This document shows positions 17,439 to 25,119 of a stretch of 64,000 nucleotides of DNA, in pieces. The notes under the pieces were generated by a model. It saw only the letters and a program-made list of their open reading frames with translations. It searched no databases and was not told where the DNA came from. Position 1 is the stretch's first letter. Every line of letters begins with the position of its first letter. Position numbers and translations under genes: made by a program. The DNA is taken from the NCBI GenBank assembly GCA_023475105.1, contig JAMCWJ010000050.1, positions 1-64,000 of the forward strand. The letters run 5' to 3'. This stretch comes from Nitrospirota bacterium (lineage in GTDB: Bacteria > Nitrospirota > Thermodesulfovibrionia > Thermodesulfovibrionales > UBA9159).

Positions 17439-17439
17439 G

Positions 17440-17898
17440 GTGAAAATTACCGGGTCAATAAGAAAGCGGGTCGCGACGCGTCTGCCTGGACTGGTCTTCC
17501 TGGGTTTTGGGGTGCTGATCTTTGCGTTTCCGGGCTTTGTCTCTGCGCAGCCCCCCCCTATTCCCCAGGGGACGAAATGCGCCGAATGCGGCATGTCCGT
17601 CGACCGGAATTCGAACTTCTCGAATGTGGTCGCGACAACCGATAACAAGACCAGGTTTTTTTGTGATATCGGAGATATGCTCCTTCATTTCAAATCCGAC
17701 GGGGGCAGGGTAAGGACAGTCTATGTAAGAGATTATGTCACCGGCCAGTGGATGGACGGAAAGAAGGCCTTCTACGTACTGAGCACGAAGTTCAAGACCC
17801 CGATGTCGTGGGGCATTGCGGCTTTCGCCGAGGAGTCGGCTGCAAAGAAATGGGGAACTCCCGTCGCCTATGACAGTGCCACGAGCTTGTTGAAATGA
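17440..17898 (+). CDS. nosL: NosL-family copper-binding protein
   Basis: A 152-residue protein using GTG 17440, right after the permease stop codon, with AAGGAG upstream; an earlier ATG at 17413 would overlap the permease. The signal sequence ends FVSAQ, with no lipobox cysteine, although many NosL proteins are lipoproteins. The CAECGMSV motif, followed by an FFCDIGD segment and a downstream conserved methionine (PMSWG), fits the NosL copper(I)-chaperone fold. Classical NosL feeds copper to nitrous oxide reductase, but nosZ is absent here. This variant, in a cluster with FtsX-type ABC genes and DUF4418, probably serves another metalloprotein. Its last bases overlap the next start codon (ATGA). 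Confidence 0.85.
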   Translation: MKITGSIRKRVATRLPGLVFLGFGVLIFAFPGFVSAQPPPIPQGTKCAECGMSVDRNSNFSNVVATTDNKTRFFCDIGDMLLHFKSDGGRVRTVYVRDYVTGQWMDGKKAFYVLSTKFKTPMSWGIAAFAEESAAKKWGTPVAYDSATSLLK

Positions 17899-18290
17899 TA
17901 AACTGGAAATTCGGCATCATCCTTTTTTTTATGGGTCTTATGGTGCTCCTGGTGCCAAGGTATATCCTGCCTGTCTGCGGATATCAGGGCTTTGAACCGA
18001 TGACATGCACGCAAACGGCCATCGCGGAGATGTTCATGGGATTTGTCGTGATGACGGCTTCAGCTGGGATGGCTTTTTCGAAGGGCCGGCAGCCCCTGAG
18101 GTGGCTTTCTCTCACGACCCTTGCCGCGGGGATATCCGTGATATGGATACCCGAAGCGATCGGGCACTGCCACAGCACCCGGATGCCGTGTAATTACGGA
18201 ACTGTCCCTGTCCTGAGATTATTGGGGGTGCTGATCATTCTCCTGTCGCTTGCAAGCTCCCTCCTCTCTCTCAAGAAGGAAAGGGATTAG
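17895..18290 (+). CDS. DUF4418 family membrane protein
   Basis: A 131-residue protein with four predicted membrane segments. It keeps the family cysteine/histidine pattern, with CGYQGFEPMTCTQTA after the first segment and a second CHSTRMPCNYG motif, which look like possible metal ligands on one membrane face. The start overlaps the nosL-like stop as ATGA, indicating translational coupling. The function is not established for this family; its repeated pairing with NosL and FtsX-type ABC genes argues for a copper or thiol role. Nothing in the sequence points to an enzyme. Confidence 0.8.
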   Translation: MINWKFGIILFFMGLMVLLVPRYILPVCGYQGFEPMTCTQTAIAEMFMGFVVMTASAGMAFSKGRQPLRWLSLTTLAAGISVIWIPEAIGHCHSTRMPCNYGTVPVLRLLGVLIILLSLASSLLSLKKERD

Positions 18291-18306
18291 AAAGAAGAGG
18301 GAAAAT

Positions 18307-18948
18307 ATGAAAAGAAATTTCCGGCACGTCCCGCGAGGCCTCTTCCTTCTGGCGCTTATTACGGCCTTGCTGGCGGTCAGTTCGTGCGCCAAGGAAGAAC
18401 CGGCTTCGACGAAGACGGCAGAGACCAGGGCAGTCAATCCCTATTCGAACGAGTCTGTCTTCGATGAAGTGAAGAAGAAGCTCGAAAAAAACCCCGACGA
18501 CGTGGATGCCCTGTATCACCTCGCCGACCTTTACAACCGTGACGCGCAATATGAGCAGGCGATCGAGGCATACAAGAAAGTGGTGAAGCTGAAACCGACC
18601 ATGGGGTACGCCTATTTCAAGATGGGTACCGCGTACGACCGGCTGAACCGTCCCGCGGAAGCCGTAGAGGCATTCAAGAAAGCGCTGAAATATATGCCCA
18701 ATTACGCAGTCGCCTACAACAACCTCGGGGTCGCATACGGAAATCTCGAAAAATACGGCGAGGAGATCACCGCGCTGAAAAAGGCGATAAAATTGAGGCC
18801 GAACTATTCCTCGGCGAGGTATAATCTCGGCTATACCTATCTGAGGAAGGGCGACAGGAAGGCGGCGCTGCGGGAATACGAGGCTCTGAAGAAGCTCGAC
18901 GAGGGTGCAGCCGAGGCTTTAAAAAAGGAGATCGACAAGGCTTCGTAA
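18307..18948 (+). CDS. TPR-repeat lipoprotein
   Basis: A 213-residue protein starting at ATG 18307 with GAAGAGGG upstream. The signal peptide ends in a lipobox (AVSSC), so it is probably lipidated. Four tetratricopeptide repeats cover about residues 60-200, each ending in a KLKP, KYMP or KLRP-type turn. TPR proteins are adaptors rather than enzymes. It lies 16 nt after the DUF4418 gene and 112 nt before the ABC ATPase gene, so it probably scaffolds the same envelope complex. An outer-membrane or periplasmic role is likely but not proven. Confidence 0.88.
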   Translation: MKRNFRHVPRGLFLLALITALLAVSSCAKEEPASTKTAETRAVNPYSNESVFDEVKKKLEKNPDDVDALYHLADLYNRDAQYEQAIEAYKKVVKLKPTMGYAYFKMGTAYDRLNRPAEAVEAFKKALKYMPNYAVAYNNLGVAYGNLEKYGEEITALKKAIKLRPNYSSARYNLGYTYLRKGDRKAALREYEALKKLDEGAAEALKKEIDKAS

Positions 18949-18987
18949 CTGCCTGTGGAAAGGACTCGCAGGTCCGTGCGGCAGCCT

Positions 18988-19045
18988 TCATTCCCGGCCT
19001 GCGGGAATGACCGATCCGAAGACTGGTTCCCCTTTCGGGGAATGA
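18988..19045. repeat. GTCATTCC-type dispersed palindromic element
   Basis: Two adjacent hairpins, CATTCCCG...CGGGAATGACC at 18989-19012 and GTTCCCC-TTT-CGGGGAATGAC near 19026-19045. They share the core of elements at 19814, 34759, 35134, 35258 and 63416. This one separates the TPR gene from the ABC ATPase gene. Confidence 0.7.
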
Positions 19046-19060
19046 CGGAGAGAAACGAAC

Positions 19061-19726
19061 ATGATAGAAGTGACCGGTCTTACAAAGACGTACTCCATCG
19101 ACGGGCAGGTTCTGAAGGCAGTCGATGGAGTCTCTTTTTCGGTGGACAGAGGCGAGATGGTATCGATCATCGGCCATTCCGGGAGCGGAAAGACGACACT
19201 GCTGAGCCTGATCGGAGGGCTGACGAGACCGGACGCGGGGCAGGTGGCGATCGAAGGGATCAACATATGGTCGATGGACGACGATAAGCTTTCCGAATTC
19301 AGGAACAAGAAAATAAACTTCATCTACCAGTTCGCAAGCCTTATCCCTACCCTCACGGTCCTTGAAAATGTGCTGCTTCCGACCGCCTTCGGAGACTACG
19401 GGGAGGAGAGCGAAGAATACGCACGGGAGCTTCTGAAGATCATGGGACTGGGAGACAAGACAACCTCCTACCCTGCTCATCTTTCGGGGGGCCAGCAGAG
19501 AAGGGTCGCCATTGCGCGGTCCTTCATCAACAGACCGGATATCGTTCTTGCAGATGAGCCGACAGGGGACCTTGACGAGGATACGGAGAAGGAAGTGATA
19601 CAGTTATTTCACAGAATGAACGAAGAGAAGATGACGACCTTCATCATCGTCACGCACAATAGAGATATCGCAAACCAGGCGAAGAAGCAGTTCACGATGA
19701 GCAACGGGGTCCTTTCCCCGATATAA
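19061..19726 (+). CDS. ABC transporter ATP-binding protein (LolD/MacB type)
   Basis: A 221-residue ATPase with all ABC motifs: Walker [10 protein letters not shown], a Q-loop in [18 protein letters not shown], signature [14 protein letters not shown], Walker B with [11 protein letters not shown], and the switch histidine in IIVTHN. This subfamily pairs with FtsX-type permeases, and the only such permease nearby is at 16230, so they probably form one transporter. It is set apart from the cluster by a palindromic element. It may be the functional end of the ABC-NosL-DUF4418-TPR operon. Confidence 0.93.
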   Translation: MIEVTGLTKTYSIDGQVLKAVDGVSFSVDRGEMVSIIGHSGSGKTTLLSLIGGLTRPDAGQVAIEGINIWSMDDDKLSEFRNKKINFIYQFASLIPTLTVLENVLLPTAFGDYGEESEEYARELLKIMGLGDKTTSYPAHLSGGQQRRVAIARSFINRPDIVLADEPTGDLDEDTEKEVIQLFHRMNEEKMTTFIIVTHNRDIANQAKKQFTMSNGVLSPI

Positions 19727-19813
19727 CGCCTCCCTGAGAACCGGCAAAATACGAGCCCGCGCCGGGCCCCGTTTCCGTAATGCCGGCTCGACCGCAATAC
19801 CTCTTCAAAGAAA

Positions 19814-19834
19814 GATCCCGGTAAGCGGGAATGA
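19814..19834. repeat. short GTCATTCC-type palindromic element
   Basis: A single hairpin, ATCCCGGTAAGCGGGAATGAC, in the space between the two convergent ABC ATPase genes (19727-19911). No clear terminator or gene is seen in the rest of that gap. Confidence 0.55.
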
Positions 19835-19911
19835 CGGCCTGGAATTCAGGAATTGATTGAGCGGCCCGCGAGAGCGCGGGGGCAGCTGTCAGCCGGCAGC
19901 TATGAGCTGAT

Positions 19912-20583
19912 TTATTCTAGCCTCCCGTCCACCATCTTCAAGACCCTGTGGCACCGTTTCGAGAGAGATTCATTATGTGTGACTATGACGAAAGTAATCC
20001 CTCTGTCCCTGTTCAGCTCCAGGAGTAAATCGAAGAGTTCTTGCCCGGTGGTAGTGTCAAGATTGCCCGTCGGCTCATCGGCAAGAACTACTTTGGGGCT
20101 CAGTATGAGCGCCCGCGCCACCGCCACCCTCTGCTGTTCACCGCCCGAGAGCTCGCCGGGTCTGTGGTCCTTCCTCGCAAGAACGCCGAGTTCGCCGAGA
20201 AGCTCCTCGGCGCGGGACCTTAACTCGTCCCTGTCGCCGGAATGTATCAGACCCGGCATCATCACATTTTCGAGCGCGGTAAATTCCGGCAAGAGGTGAT
20301 GGAACTGAAACACAAACCCGATCGTCCTGTTCCTGAAGGCGGCAAGTCCTCCGTTATCCATAGAAAACACGTCGATCCCTTCATAGAGGACATTACCGGA
20401 TGTGGGTCTGTCGAGGGTGCCCAGGACATGAAGGAAGGTGCTCTTCCCTACGCCCGAGGCCCCGACGATCGCCGCGACTTCACCTTTTTCTATGGCGATA
20501 TCGACGCCCTTGAGAATCTTTAGTTCCCCTGCAGGAGGGTAAAAAGATTTCGCTATGTTTTCCGCCTTAACGAGACTTGTCAT
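19912..20583 (-). CDS. lolD: LolD-like lipoprotein-releasing ABC ATPase
   Basis: A 223-residue ABC ATPase with Walker A GASGVGKST, the LolD-typical Q-loop region FQFHHLLPEFTALENV, signature LSGGEQQRVAVARA, Walker [12 protein letters not shown] and the TH switch. LolD drives transfer of lipoproteins from the inner membrane to LolA together with LolC/LolE. Neither permease lies next to it here, so they must be elsewhere or it serves another FtsX-type permease. Its start overlaps by 17 nt the 3' end of a small membrane-protein gene, so the two are probably translated together. Confidence 0.88.
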   Translation of the reverse strand: MTSLVKAENIAKSFYPPAGELKILKGVDIAIEKGEVAAIVGASGVGKSTFLHVLGTLDRPTSGNVLYEGIDVFSMDNGGLAAFRNRTIGFVFQFHHLLPEFTALENVMMPGLIHSGDRDELRSRAEELLGELGVLARKDHRPGELSGGEQQRVAVARALILSPKVVLADEPTGNLDTTTGQELFDLLLELNRDRGITFVIVTHNESLSKRCHRVLKMVDGRLE

Positions 20584-20827
20584 TGTTTCCGGAGTCTTTG
20601 CTTCCCGTAAATTCCTTCACCTTTTGCGTCGTCTTCTCGATGCCTCGTATCACCTCGTCGCTGCCTTTCTTTATGGTGTCGGCCTTCTCTCCTATCTTCT
20701 CGCTCTGCTGCTCCACCTTCTTCCCGAACCACCTGAACTTCTCCCCGCCGCTGTAGATCGCCAGGCAGACGAAAACAATAATGGCGCCAATCGCCAAAAA
20801 TATGAACCGCACCACAATCTTGATCAT
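20567..20827 (-). CDS. small single-pass membrane protein with a helical tail
   Basis: An 86-residue protein starting at ATG 20827 behind GGGAGGA. One N-terminal membrane helix (about residues 4-26) is followed by a charged, lysine- and glutamate-rich tail likely to form a coiled coil. The basic C-terminus overlaps the start of lolD. The family is not recognised. Its size and position suggest an accessory to the ABC system or an envelope-spacing protein. A longer in-frame start upstream lacks a ribosome site. Confidence 0.6.
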   Translation of the reverse strand: MIKIVVRFIFLAIGAIIVFVCLAIYSGGEKFRWFGKKVEQQSEKIGEKADTIKKGSDEVIRGIEKTTQKVKEFTGSKDSGNNDKSR

Positions 20828-20911
20828 ATGCTCCTCCCTCTGAAGGACATTACTGAAGTTTACCAGAAAAGAAGCGGAAAAGTGAAAAGGGACTTCCCCC
20901 GGCAAGACCGA

Positions 20912-21043
20912 CCAAAATCCACCATCAAGAAAGACTGATACTGCGTGAGGCGGCATTCTCTCTCATTCGCGCTCTGAGGCAGCGGGTCTGCGGCCCTCTG
21001 AAACCGTTCGAACGCATCTTCACGCAGAATCGATGGTGGATTT
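20912..21043. repeat. imperfect inverted-repeat element (MITE-like)
   Basis: AAATCCACCATC at 20915-20926 is mirrored by GATGGTGGATTT at 21032-21043. Inside these, CTGCGTGA at 20941 is mirrored by TCACGCAG at about 21020. The whole is about 130 bp between two divergent genes and contains no open frame of note. The left arm, extended to AAAATCCACCATCAAGAAA, recurs at 28451 and, diverged, at 35070. It could be a mobile element remnant or a large operator. Confidence 0.5.
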
Positions 21044-21060
21044 CGGACCGGGGGAGCCGT

Positions 21061-21089
21061 TTGACAGGACTCAGGGCTGTTGTTATAAT
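21061..21089 (+). promoter_or_regulatory. consensus sigma-70 promoter of the MDR oxidoreductase gene
   Basis: TTGACA at 21061-21066, a 17-bp spacer and TATAAT at 21084-21089 are all perfect matches to the consensus. It lies just outside the inverted-repeat element, 60 bp before the gene. Confidence 0.85.
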
Positions 21090-21149
21090 CCCGCATCCCA
21101 ATGCTGCCTCCCTTTTTGCAGACGGGGAAAGAAGGAGAGATGACCAGGG

Positions 21150-22109
21150 ATGAAGGCGGTGCTCATCAGGCAGTTCGGCCCCCCCGGGGTGATGAAGATC
21201 GAGGAGGTCGAGACACCGGCGATCTCGAAACGCCAAGTCCTCATCCGCGTTCGTTATGCAAGCGTAAACCCCGTCGACTGGAGGACGAGGAACGGCTCGC
21301 TGAAACTCCTTACAGGCTCCAGGTTCCCCATGTTTCTCGGCTTAGACGTGGCGGGAGAGGTCGTTGAATTGGGACCGGCCGTGAGCAGGTGCAGAAAAGG
21401 AGACAGGGTCTACGGAATGCTGAGGTATAACCAACGTGGGGCCTATGCGGAGTATGCCGCTGCAGGGGAGGATGACATCGCCCTCATTCCGGAATGTCTG
21501 GACTACAGAGAAGCCGCAGCCGTACCCCTCGCCGGCCTCACCGCATACCAGGCGCTTCATCATAAAGGGAAGATAGCGAGCGGTGACACTGTGCTCGTGA
21601 ACGGTGCCTCGGGAGGCGTCGGCTCCTTTGCGGTCCAGATCGCAAAGGCAGCAGGAACGACCGTAGCCGGCGTTTGCGGCTCCGACAATATGGGTCTCGT
21701 CGAATCGCTCGGCGCCGACAGGGTGCTTGATTACAGGAAAGAGGATTTTAGGAGGCTGCCGGATACGTATGATATTGTTTTCGATGCCGTGGGCAAACTC
21801 ACATTTTTCAAAGTACGGAAGACCCTGAACAGGACCGGTAGGTATGTCACTACCCTTCCGGACAAACCCGGAGACATCCTCAGCTTTTTCCTCATCCCTT
21901 TCCTTTCCTTCTTCGGATACGGCAGGAAATCCGCCTTTGTGAGCGTGAAGCCTAACTCCCCGGACCTCGAACATCTGTCCCGGCTGCTGCAGGAAGGAAG
22001 CGTGCGTCCTCGTATCGATCGCGTCTTCCCCCTGACAGAAATCGCAGAAGCGCACGTTTACAGCGAGACGGGGCATGCCCGCGGAAAGATCGTAATAGAG
22101 GTCTCCTGA
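21150..22109 (+). CDS. zinc-independent MDR alcohol dehydrogenase / quinone oxidoreductase-like protein
   Basis: A 319-residue medium-chain dehydrogenase/reductase. The N-terminal GroES-like domain includes ASVNPVDWRTRNG and GLDVAGEVVELG; the Rossmann domain begins at about residue 145 with VLVNGASGGVGSFAVQIAK. The catalytic-zinc cysteine and histidine ligands are missing, placing it with the quinone oxidoreductase (zeta-crystallin) and enoyl reductase branches that use NADPH. The substrate is unknown. It is driven by a perfect consensus promoter and is probably monocistronic. The AAGGAG site is rather far (13 nt) from the ATG. Confidence 0.88.
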   Translation: MKAVLIRQFGPPGVMKIEEVETPAISKRQVLIRVRYASVNPVDWRTRNGSLKLLTGSRFPMFLGLDVAGEVVELGPAVSRCRKGDRVYGMLRYNQRGAYAEYAAAGEDDIALIPECLDYREAAAVPLAGLTAYQALHHKGKIASGDTVLVNGASGGVGSFAVQIAKAAGTTVAGVCGSDNMGLVESLGADRVLDYRKEDFRRLPDTYDIVFDAVGKLTFFKVRKTLNRTGRYVTTLPDKPGDILSFFLIPFLSFFGYGRKSAFVSVKPNSPDLEHLSRLLQEGSVRPRIDRVFPLTEIAEAHVYSETGHARGKIVIEVS

Positions 22110-22170
22110 CAGTTACGGGTCTGCGCCCTTTCTCTTTTTTGACATCCCCGTCCTAAAAATGATACCTTTC

Positions 22171-23070
22171 ATGATGGACCCGCTCAGCCATGCCCTCACA
22201 GGCGCAGCGATCAAACAAATGGGATTCAGGCGGAAGGCTGCGCTCGGCGTTCTCCTGCTCTCTTCCCTTGCTCCTGATTTCGATTATGTGACGAGGTTCT
22301 GGGGCATGGACACGTTTCTCAGATACCATAGGGGGATCACCCACGGAGTTCTCGCGCTCGTGGTGGTGCCCCTGGTAATCGCCTTCATTTTCGGGTTCAA
22401 AAAGGGCTTCGTCTATTATTTCTCTCTCTCACTCCTTGGTTACGGGACCCATCTGTGTATGGACCTGACGAACCAGTACGGCACGCGGATATTGGCCCCC
22501 CTTGACTGGGAACAGTACTCACTCGACCTCTCTTTTATCGTCGACCCCTATATCATCATCGGTCTGCTTGTGTGCGTTGTTCTTGGACGGAGGTTCAGGA
22601 AGAAGGCATCTCTCATTGCTGCGGTGACGCTGCTCCTGCTCGTGTCCTATTTCGGGATGAGGTATTATCTCCACAACAGGGCCGAAGATTTCCTCCGGGC
22701 GAACCTCGACGCGAACACCTATAAAATGTGCCCTCTTCCGAACGATTTTCTAAGATGGTGGTTCGTGGCGCGGTCGGGTGACGAGTTCATCACCGGTTTT
22801 GCGGACCTGTTCACCCGGAGAGTTTGCGTCCAGGAACGGTATGTGAATAACCTTAAAGACCCTTACGTGATGCGCTCCAAGACAGACAAGGTAGTGGAGA
22901 GCTTCCTCTATTTCGCGAAATACCCCCATGCCGAGGTGAAGAGCGAGGGGGGGAATGTCGTCGTGGTCTGGCGCGAACTCGCATACTCTTTCAGGGCCGG
23001 AGAGCACTTCGCAACAAAGGTCTTCTTCGACAAAAACGGAAGAATCGTGAAATCTGAATTCAGTTTCTAG
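22171..23070 (+). CDS. DUF457/YdjM-like membrane-bound metal-dependent hydrolase
   Basis: About 299 residues with four or five N-terminal membrane segments. The family motif DPLSHALTG opens the protein, followed by SSLAPDFDY and YHRGITHGVLAL, whose histidines and aspartates are the expected metal ligands. Members are annotated as inner-membrane metal-dependent hydrolases, and the substrate is unknown. ATG 22171, 22174 and 22159 are in-frame start options; none has a convincing ribosome site. A TTGACA at 22139 would place transcription close to 22171-22174. It is followed after 10 nt by queE. Confidence 0.82.
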   Translation: MMDPLSHALTGAAIKQMGFRRKAALGVLLLSSLAPDFDYVTRFWGMDTFLRYHRGITHGVLALVVVPLVIAFIFGFKKGFVYYFSLSLLGYGTHLCMDLTNQYGTRILAPLDWEQYSLDLSFIVDPYIIIGLLVCVVLGRRFRKKASLIAAVTLLLLVSYFGMRYYLHNRAEDFLRANLDANTYKMCPLPNDFLRWWFVARSGDEFITGFADLFTRRVCVQERYVNNLKDPYVMRSKTDKVVESFLYFAKYPHAEVKSEGGNVVVVWRELAYSFRAGEHFATKVFFDKNGRIVKSEFSF

Positions 23071-23080
23071 GGCCTCTGCA

Positions 23081-23716
23081 ATGAAAGTCTGCGAGATATT
23101 TGCGAGCATCCAGGGGGAATCGACCTACGCAGGGGTACCCTCCGTGTTTATCCGCCTGACGGGATGCAACCTGCGATGTTCCTACTGTGATACGGCCTAT
23201 GCATATGATGAAGGGACGGAGCTGAGCCAGGAAGAGCTACTCGGGAAAGTGCAGGCGATCGGCCTCAAGACCGTCGAGATCACCGGCGGCGAGCCCTTGC
23301 TTCAGGAAGATACCCCGACGCTCATAACACGACTTCTCGATAAAGGATACCGCGTCCTGGTAGAGACGAACGGGACCCGGGACATACGGGACGTCGATCC
23401 GAGGGCGGTCCTCGTCGTCGACATAAAAACACCCGGCAGCGGCATGTCCGGCAAGGAACTGCTCTCGAACCTCCTTTTCCTCAGGCAGAAGGACGAGGTC
23501 AAATTCGTGATAAGCGACAGACGCGATTATGAATGGTCGAGAACTTTCGTAAAGGAGCATTCCCTCATCGGGAAATGCACCGTGCTCTTCTCTCCCGCCT
23601 TCGGCGCCATGGACCCCGGGGAGCTTTCGCGATGGATTCTTGGGGACCGGCTCGAGGTGAGACTGAACCTTCAGCTGCACAAATACCTCTATGGACCAGA
23701 AGCCAGAGGAGTATGA
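23081..23716 (+). CDS. queE: 7-carboxy-7-deazaguanine synthase QueE
   Basis: A 211-residue radical-SAM enzyme that converts 6-carboxy-tetrahydropterin to 7-carboxy-7-deazaguanine, in queuosine tRNA modification. The N-terminal FASIQGE motif, radical-SAM cysteines C29-x3-C33-x2-C36 (GCNLRCSYCDTAY) and TGGEPLLQ are diagnostic. Length fits the compact bacterial QueE group. No queC, queD or queF is nearby. It is probably co-transcribed with the DUF457 gene and ends 14 nt before a convergent NUDIX gene. Confidence 0.95.
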   Translation: MKVCEIFASIQGESTYAGVPSVFIRLTGCNLRCSYCDTAYAYDEGTELSQEELLGKVQAIGLKTVEITGGEPLLQEDTPTLITRLLDKGYRVLVETNGTRDIRDVDPRAVLVVDIKTPGSGMSGKELLSNLLFLRQKDEVKFVISDRRDYEWSRTFVKEHSLIGKCTVLFSPAFGAMDPGELSRWILGDRLEVRLNLQLHKYLYGPEARGV

Positions 23717-23730
23717 GAGGGAGAGGAATG

Positions 23731-24258
23731 TTATCGTGATGCCCGTCGTTTCGACCCGGCATGACCGAGATACGTCCGGAATTCATGCTCGAAGTTATCG
23801 CTCAACACCCCCTTGCCCATGGCCTTCCGTATCTCCTCCGGACTCCAGAATCTCACCTCATCTATCTCTTCCCTGTTGAAGGTCACATCGCCGGGGTCGG
23901 TGCAACGGTAAGTCGTAACCAGCTCGGTTTCATAAGGGTTCGTATGGGTGTAGGCGTAGAGAAATTCGAGATCGCAGGCCGCAATGCCCAGTTCTTCCTC
24001 CATCTCCCGCCTTGCCGAGGTGACGAGATCTTCCCCGACGGCAACGTGACCTCCTACCGAAGTGTCCCATTTCCCGGGTGCGACATCCTTCCTGCGGGAA
24101 CGTTTCTGCAGAAGCAGTTTCCCCTCAGGGTCAAAGACGAGGACATGGACCACCTTGTGGATGAGGGAAGGATTGCCATGGATCTCCGACCTCCAGCCGA
24201 GTCCGATCACTTCACCCGCTTCGTTGACGATCTCCAGTTGTTCTTCCGGTTCCGGCAT
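23731..24258 (-). CDS. NUDIX hydrolase (YfcD/isopentenyl-isomerase-like)
   Basis: A 175-residue protein with a complete Nudix box from about residue 76: GHVAVGEDLVTSARREMEEE followed by LGI, matching GX5EX7REVXEEXGU. Upstream, NEAGEVIGLGWRSEIH and GNPSLIHKVVHVLVF are typical of the YfcD/IDI-like subgroup. Nudix enzymes cleave nucleoside diphosphates linked to other groups; the substrate of this subgroup is uncertain. ATG 24258 is chosen over a TTG at 24276. A good minus-strand promoter lies at 24375-24403. Confidence 0.9.
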   Translation of the reverse strand: MPEPEEQLEIVNEAGEVIGLGWRSEIHGNPSLIHKVVHVLVFDPEGKLLLQKRSRRKDVAPGKWDTSVGGHVAVGEDLVTSARREMEEELGIAACDLEFLYAYTHTNPYETELVTTYRCTDPGDVTFNREEIDEVRFWSPEEIRKAMGKGVLSDNFEHEFRTYLGHAGSKRRASR

Positions 24259-24374
24259 CACCTGTTCCCGACCCAACTATAACCTTCGGCTTCACAAACT
24301 GCCACGTCCAGGGCGGACAGAGCAGCCCGATAAGCATTTTGCAGCGATTCCTTACGGCATCGGAAGCCACAAGA

Positions 24375-24403
24375 ATTATACACAGGCGGGGAATACCATT
24401 CAA
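24375..24403 (-). promoter_or_regulatory. sigma-70-type promoter of the NUDIX gene
   Basis: On the minus strand TTGAAT, 17 bp and TATAAT. The start site near 24368 gives a leader of about 110 nt before ATG 24258. Apart from this promoter and the hairpin at 24627, no feature is seen in 24259-24661. Confidence 0.75.
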
Positions 24404-24626
24404 TAAAGTTTCGTATTCCCGCGCCATGCCCTCATCAATCTTATCGCTTAAAAGGATTGGAGGGATGCTTTGTCCACCTTTGCACGGCGATAGAGTATCA
24501 TTGCACAACAACGGGAGAAAAGCCAACAGGTAGTGGTGCGTTTGAGCGGCCCGAGTCCTCATCAGGCGGACAGACCGCGTCGGGGTCTGATGAGAAAGCA
24601 GGTTACGTTAACGAAGCTTTTTGGGA

Positions 24627-24652
24627 AATGCAGGCCCGTTCGGGCCTGCATT
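24627..24652 (-). terminator. strong hairpin downstream of the cold-shock gene
   Basis: A perfect 12-bp inverted repeat, AATGCAGGCCCG/CGGGCCTGCATT, with a 2-base centre, 10 bases after the csp stop codon. On the csp strand the T run is short (ATTT), so it may end transcription weakly or protect the 3' end. Confidence 0.65.
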
Positions 24653-24661
24653 AGTATTGGC

Positions 24662-24862
24662 CTAGACTTTTACTACGTTTACCGCTTTCGGACCCTTCGG
24701 GCCGTCCACGATCTCGAAGCTCACTGCCTGCCCTTCGGACAGGGATTTGAATCCATTGTCCTGGATGGCAGTATAGTGGACGAACACGTCTCCGCCGTCT
24801 TCCTTGGTAATGAATCCGAAGCCCTTGGACTCATTGAACCATTTAACGGTCCCCTTCTCCAT
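24662..24862 (-). CDS. cold-shock domain protein (CspA family)
   Basis: A 66-residue single cold-shock domain that binds single-stranded RNA and DNA. RNP1 (KGFGFI) and RNP2 (VFVHY) are intact, with the usual [13 protein letters not shown] opening and the [11 protein letters not shown] end. Length is standard. The start has an AAGGAGGTG site. The leader is long and structured (see 24863-25047), as in cold-inducible csp genes. Whether this copy is cold induced cannot be read from the protein. Confidence 0.97.
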   Translation of the reverse strand: MEKGTVKWFNESKGFGFITKEDGGDVFVHYTAIQDNGFKSLSEGQAVSFEIVDGPKGPKAVNVVKV

Positions 24863-25047
24863 GCACTACACCTCCTTGCTGAAAAAATTCTTCAAAGCGT
24901 AGAACCTTTGAAGTACTAATGAAGATTACGGAATCCGCCATAAAAAAAGCCGCAAAGTCCAAAGTCTTTGCGGCTATATTCGGCGATATACGACAAAAAC
25001 TTCCGAAACTTCATTCTTACTATTACATAAAATCCGAAAAAGGTCAA
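24863..25047 (-). promoter_or_regulatory. csp promoter and about 150-nt leader with two terminator-like hairpins
   Basis: On the minus strand a promoter reads TTGACC at 25047-25042, 16 bp, then TAATAG at 25025-25020. The start site near 25013 gives a leader of about 150 nt. It contains a 10-bp stem (AGCCGCAAAG/CTTTGCGGCT, about 24947-24975) followed by a run of seven T. It also contains an 8-bp stem (CTTCAAAG/CTTTGAAG, 24890-24913) followed by AATTTTTT. Both look like intrinsic terminators inside the leader. No other minus-strand gene upstream needs them, so they are candidate attenuators or cold-responsive folds. Confidence 0.6.
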
Positions 25048-25084
25048 GATGCCGGATTGCCTGTTTCTTCCTCTTCCCCGCTCC

Positions 25085-25113
25085 TTTCAAAAGTGTCTCC
25101 GATCTGCTACAAT
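25085..25113 (+). promoter_or_regulatory. promoter of the SspB-like gene, probably leaderless
   Basis: TTTCAA, 17 bp, TACAAT at 25108-25113, with TGC before the -10. Six bases separate the -10 from ATG 25120, so transcription should begin at or next to the start codon. Confidence 0.55.
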
Positions 25114-25119
25114 TCGGGC

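Noticed and set aside
24919-25119. upstream extension of the SspB-like reading frame
   Set aside because: It would run through the csp leader hairpins and promoter; the promoter at 25085-25113 indicates a start at 25120 or later.
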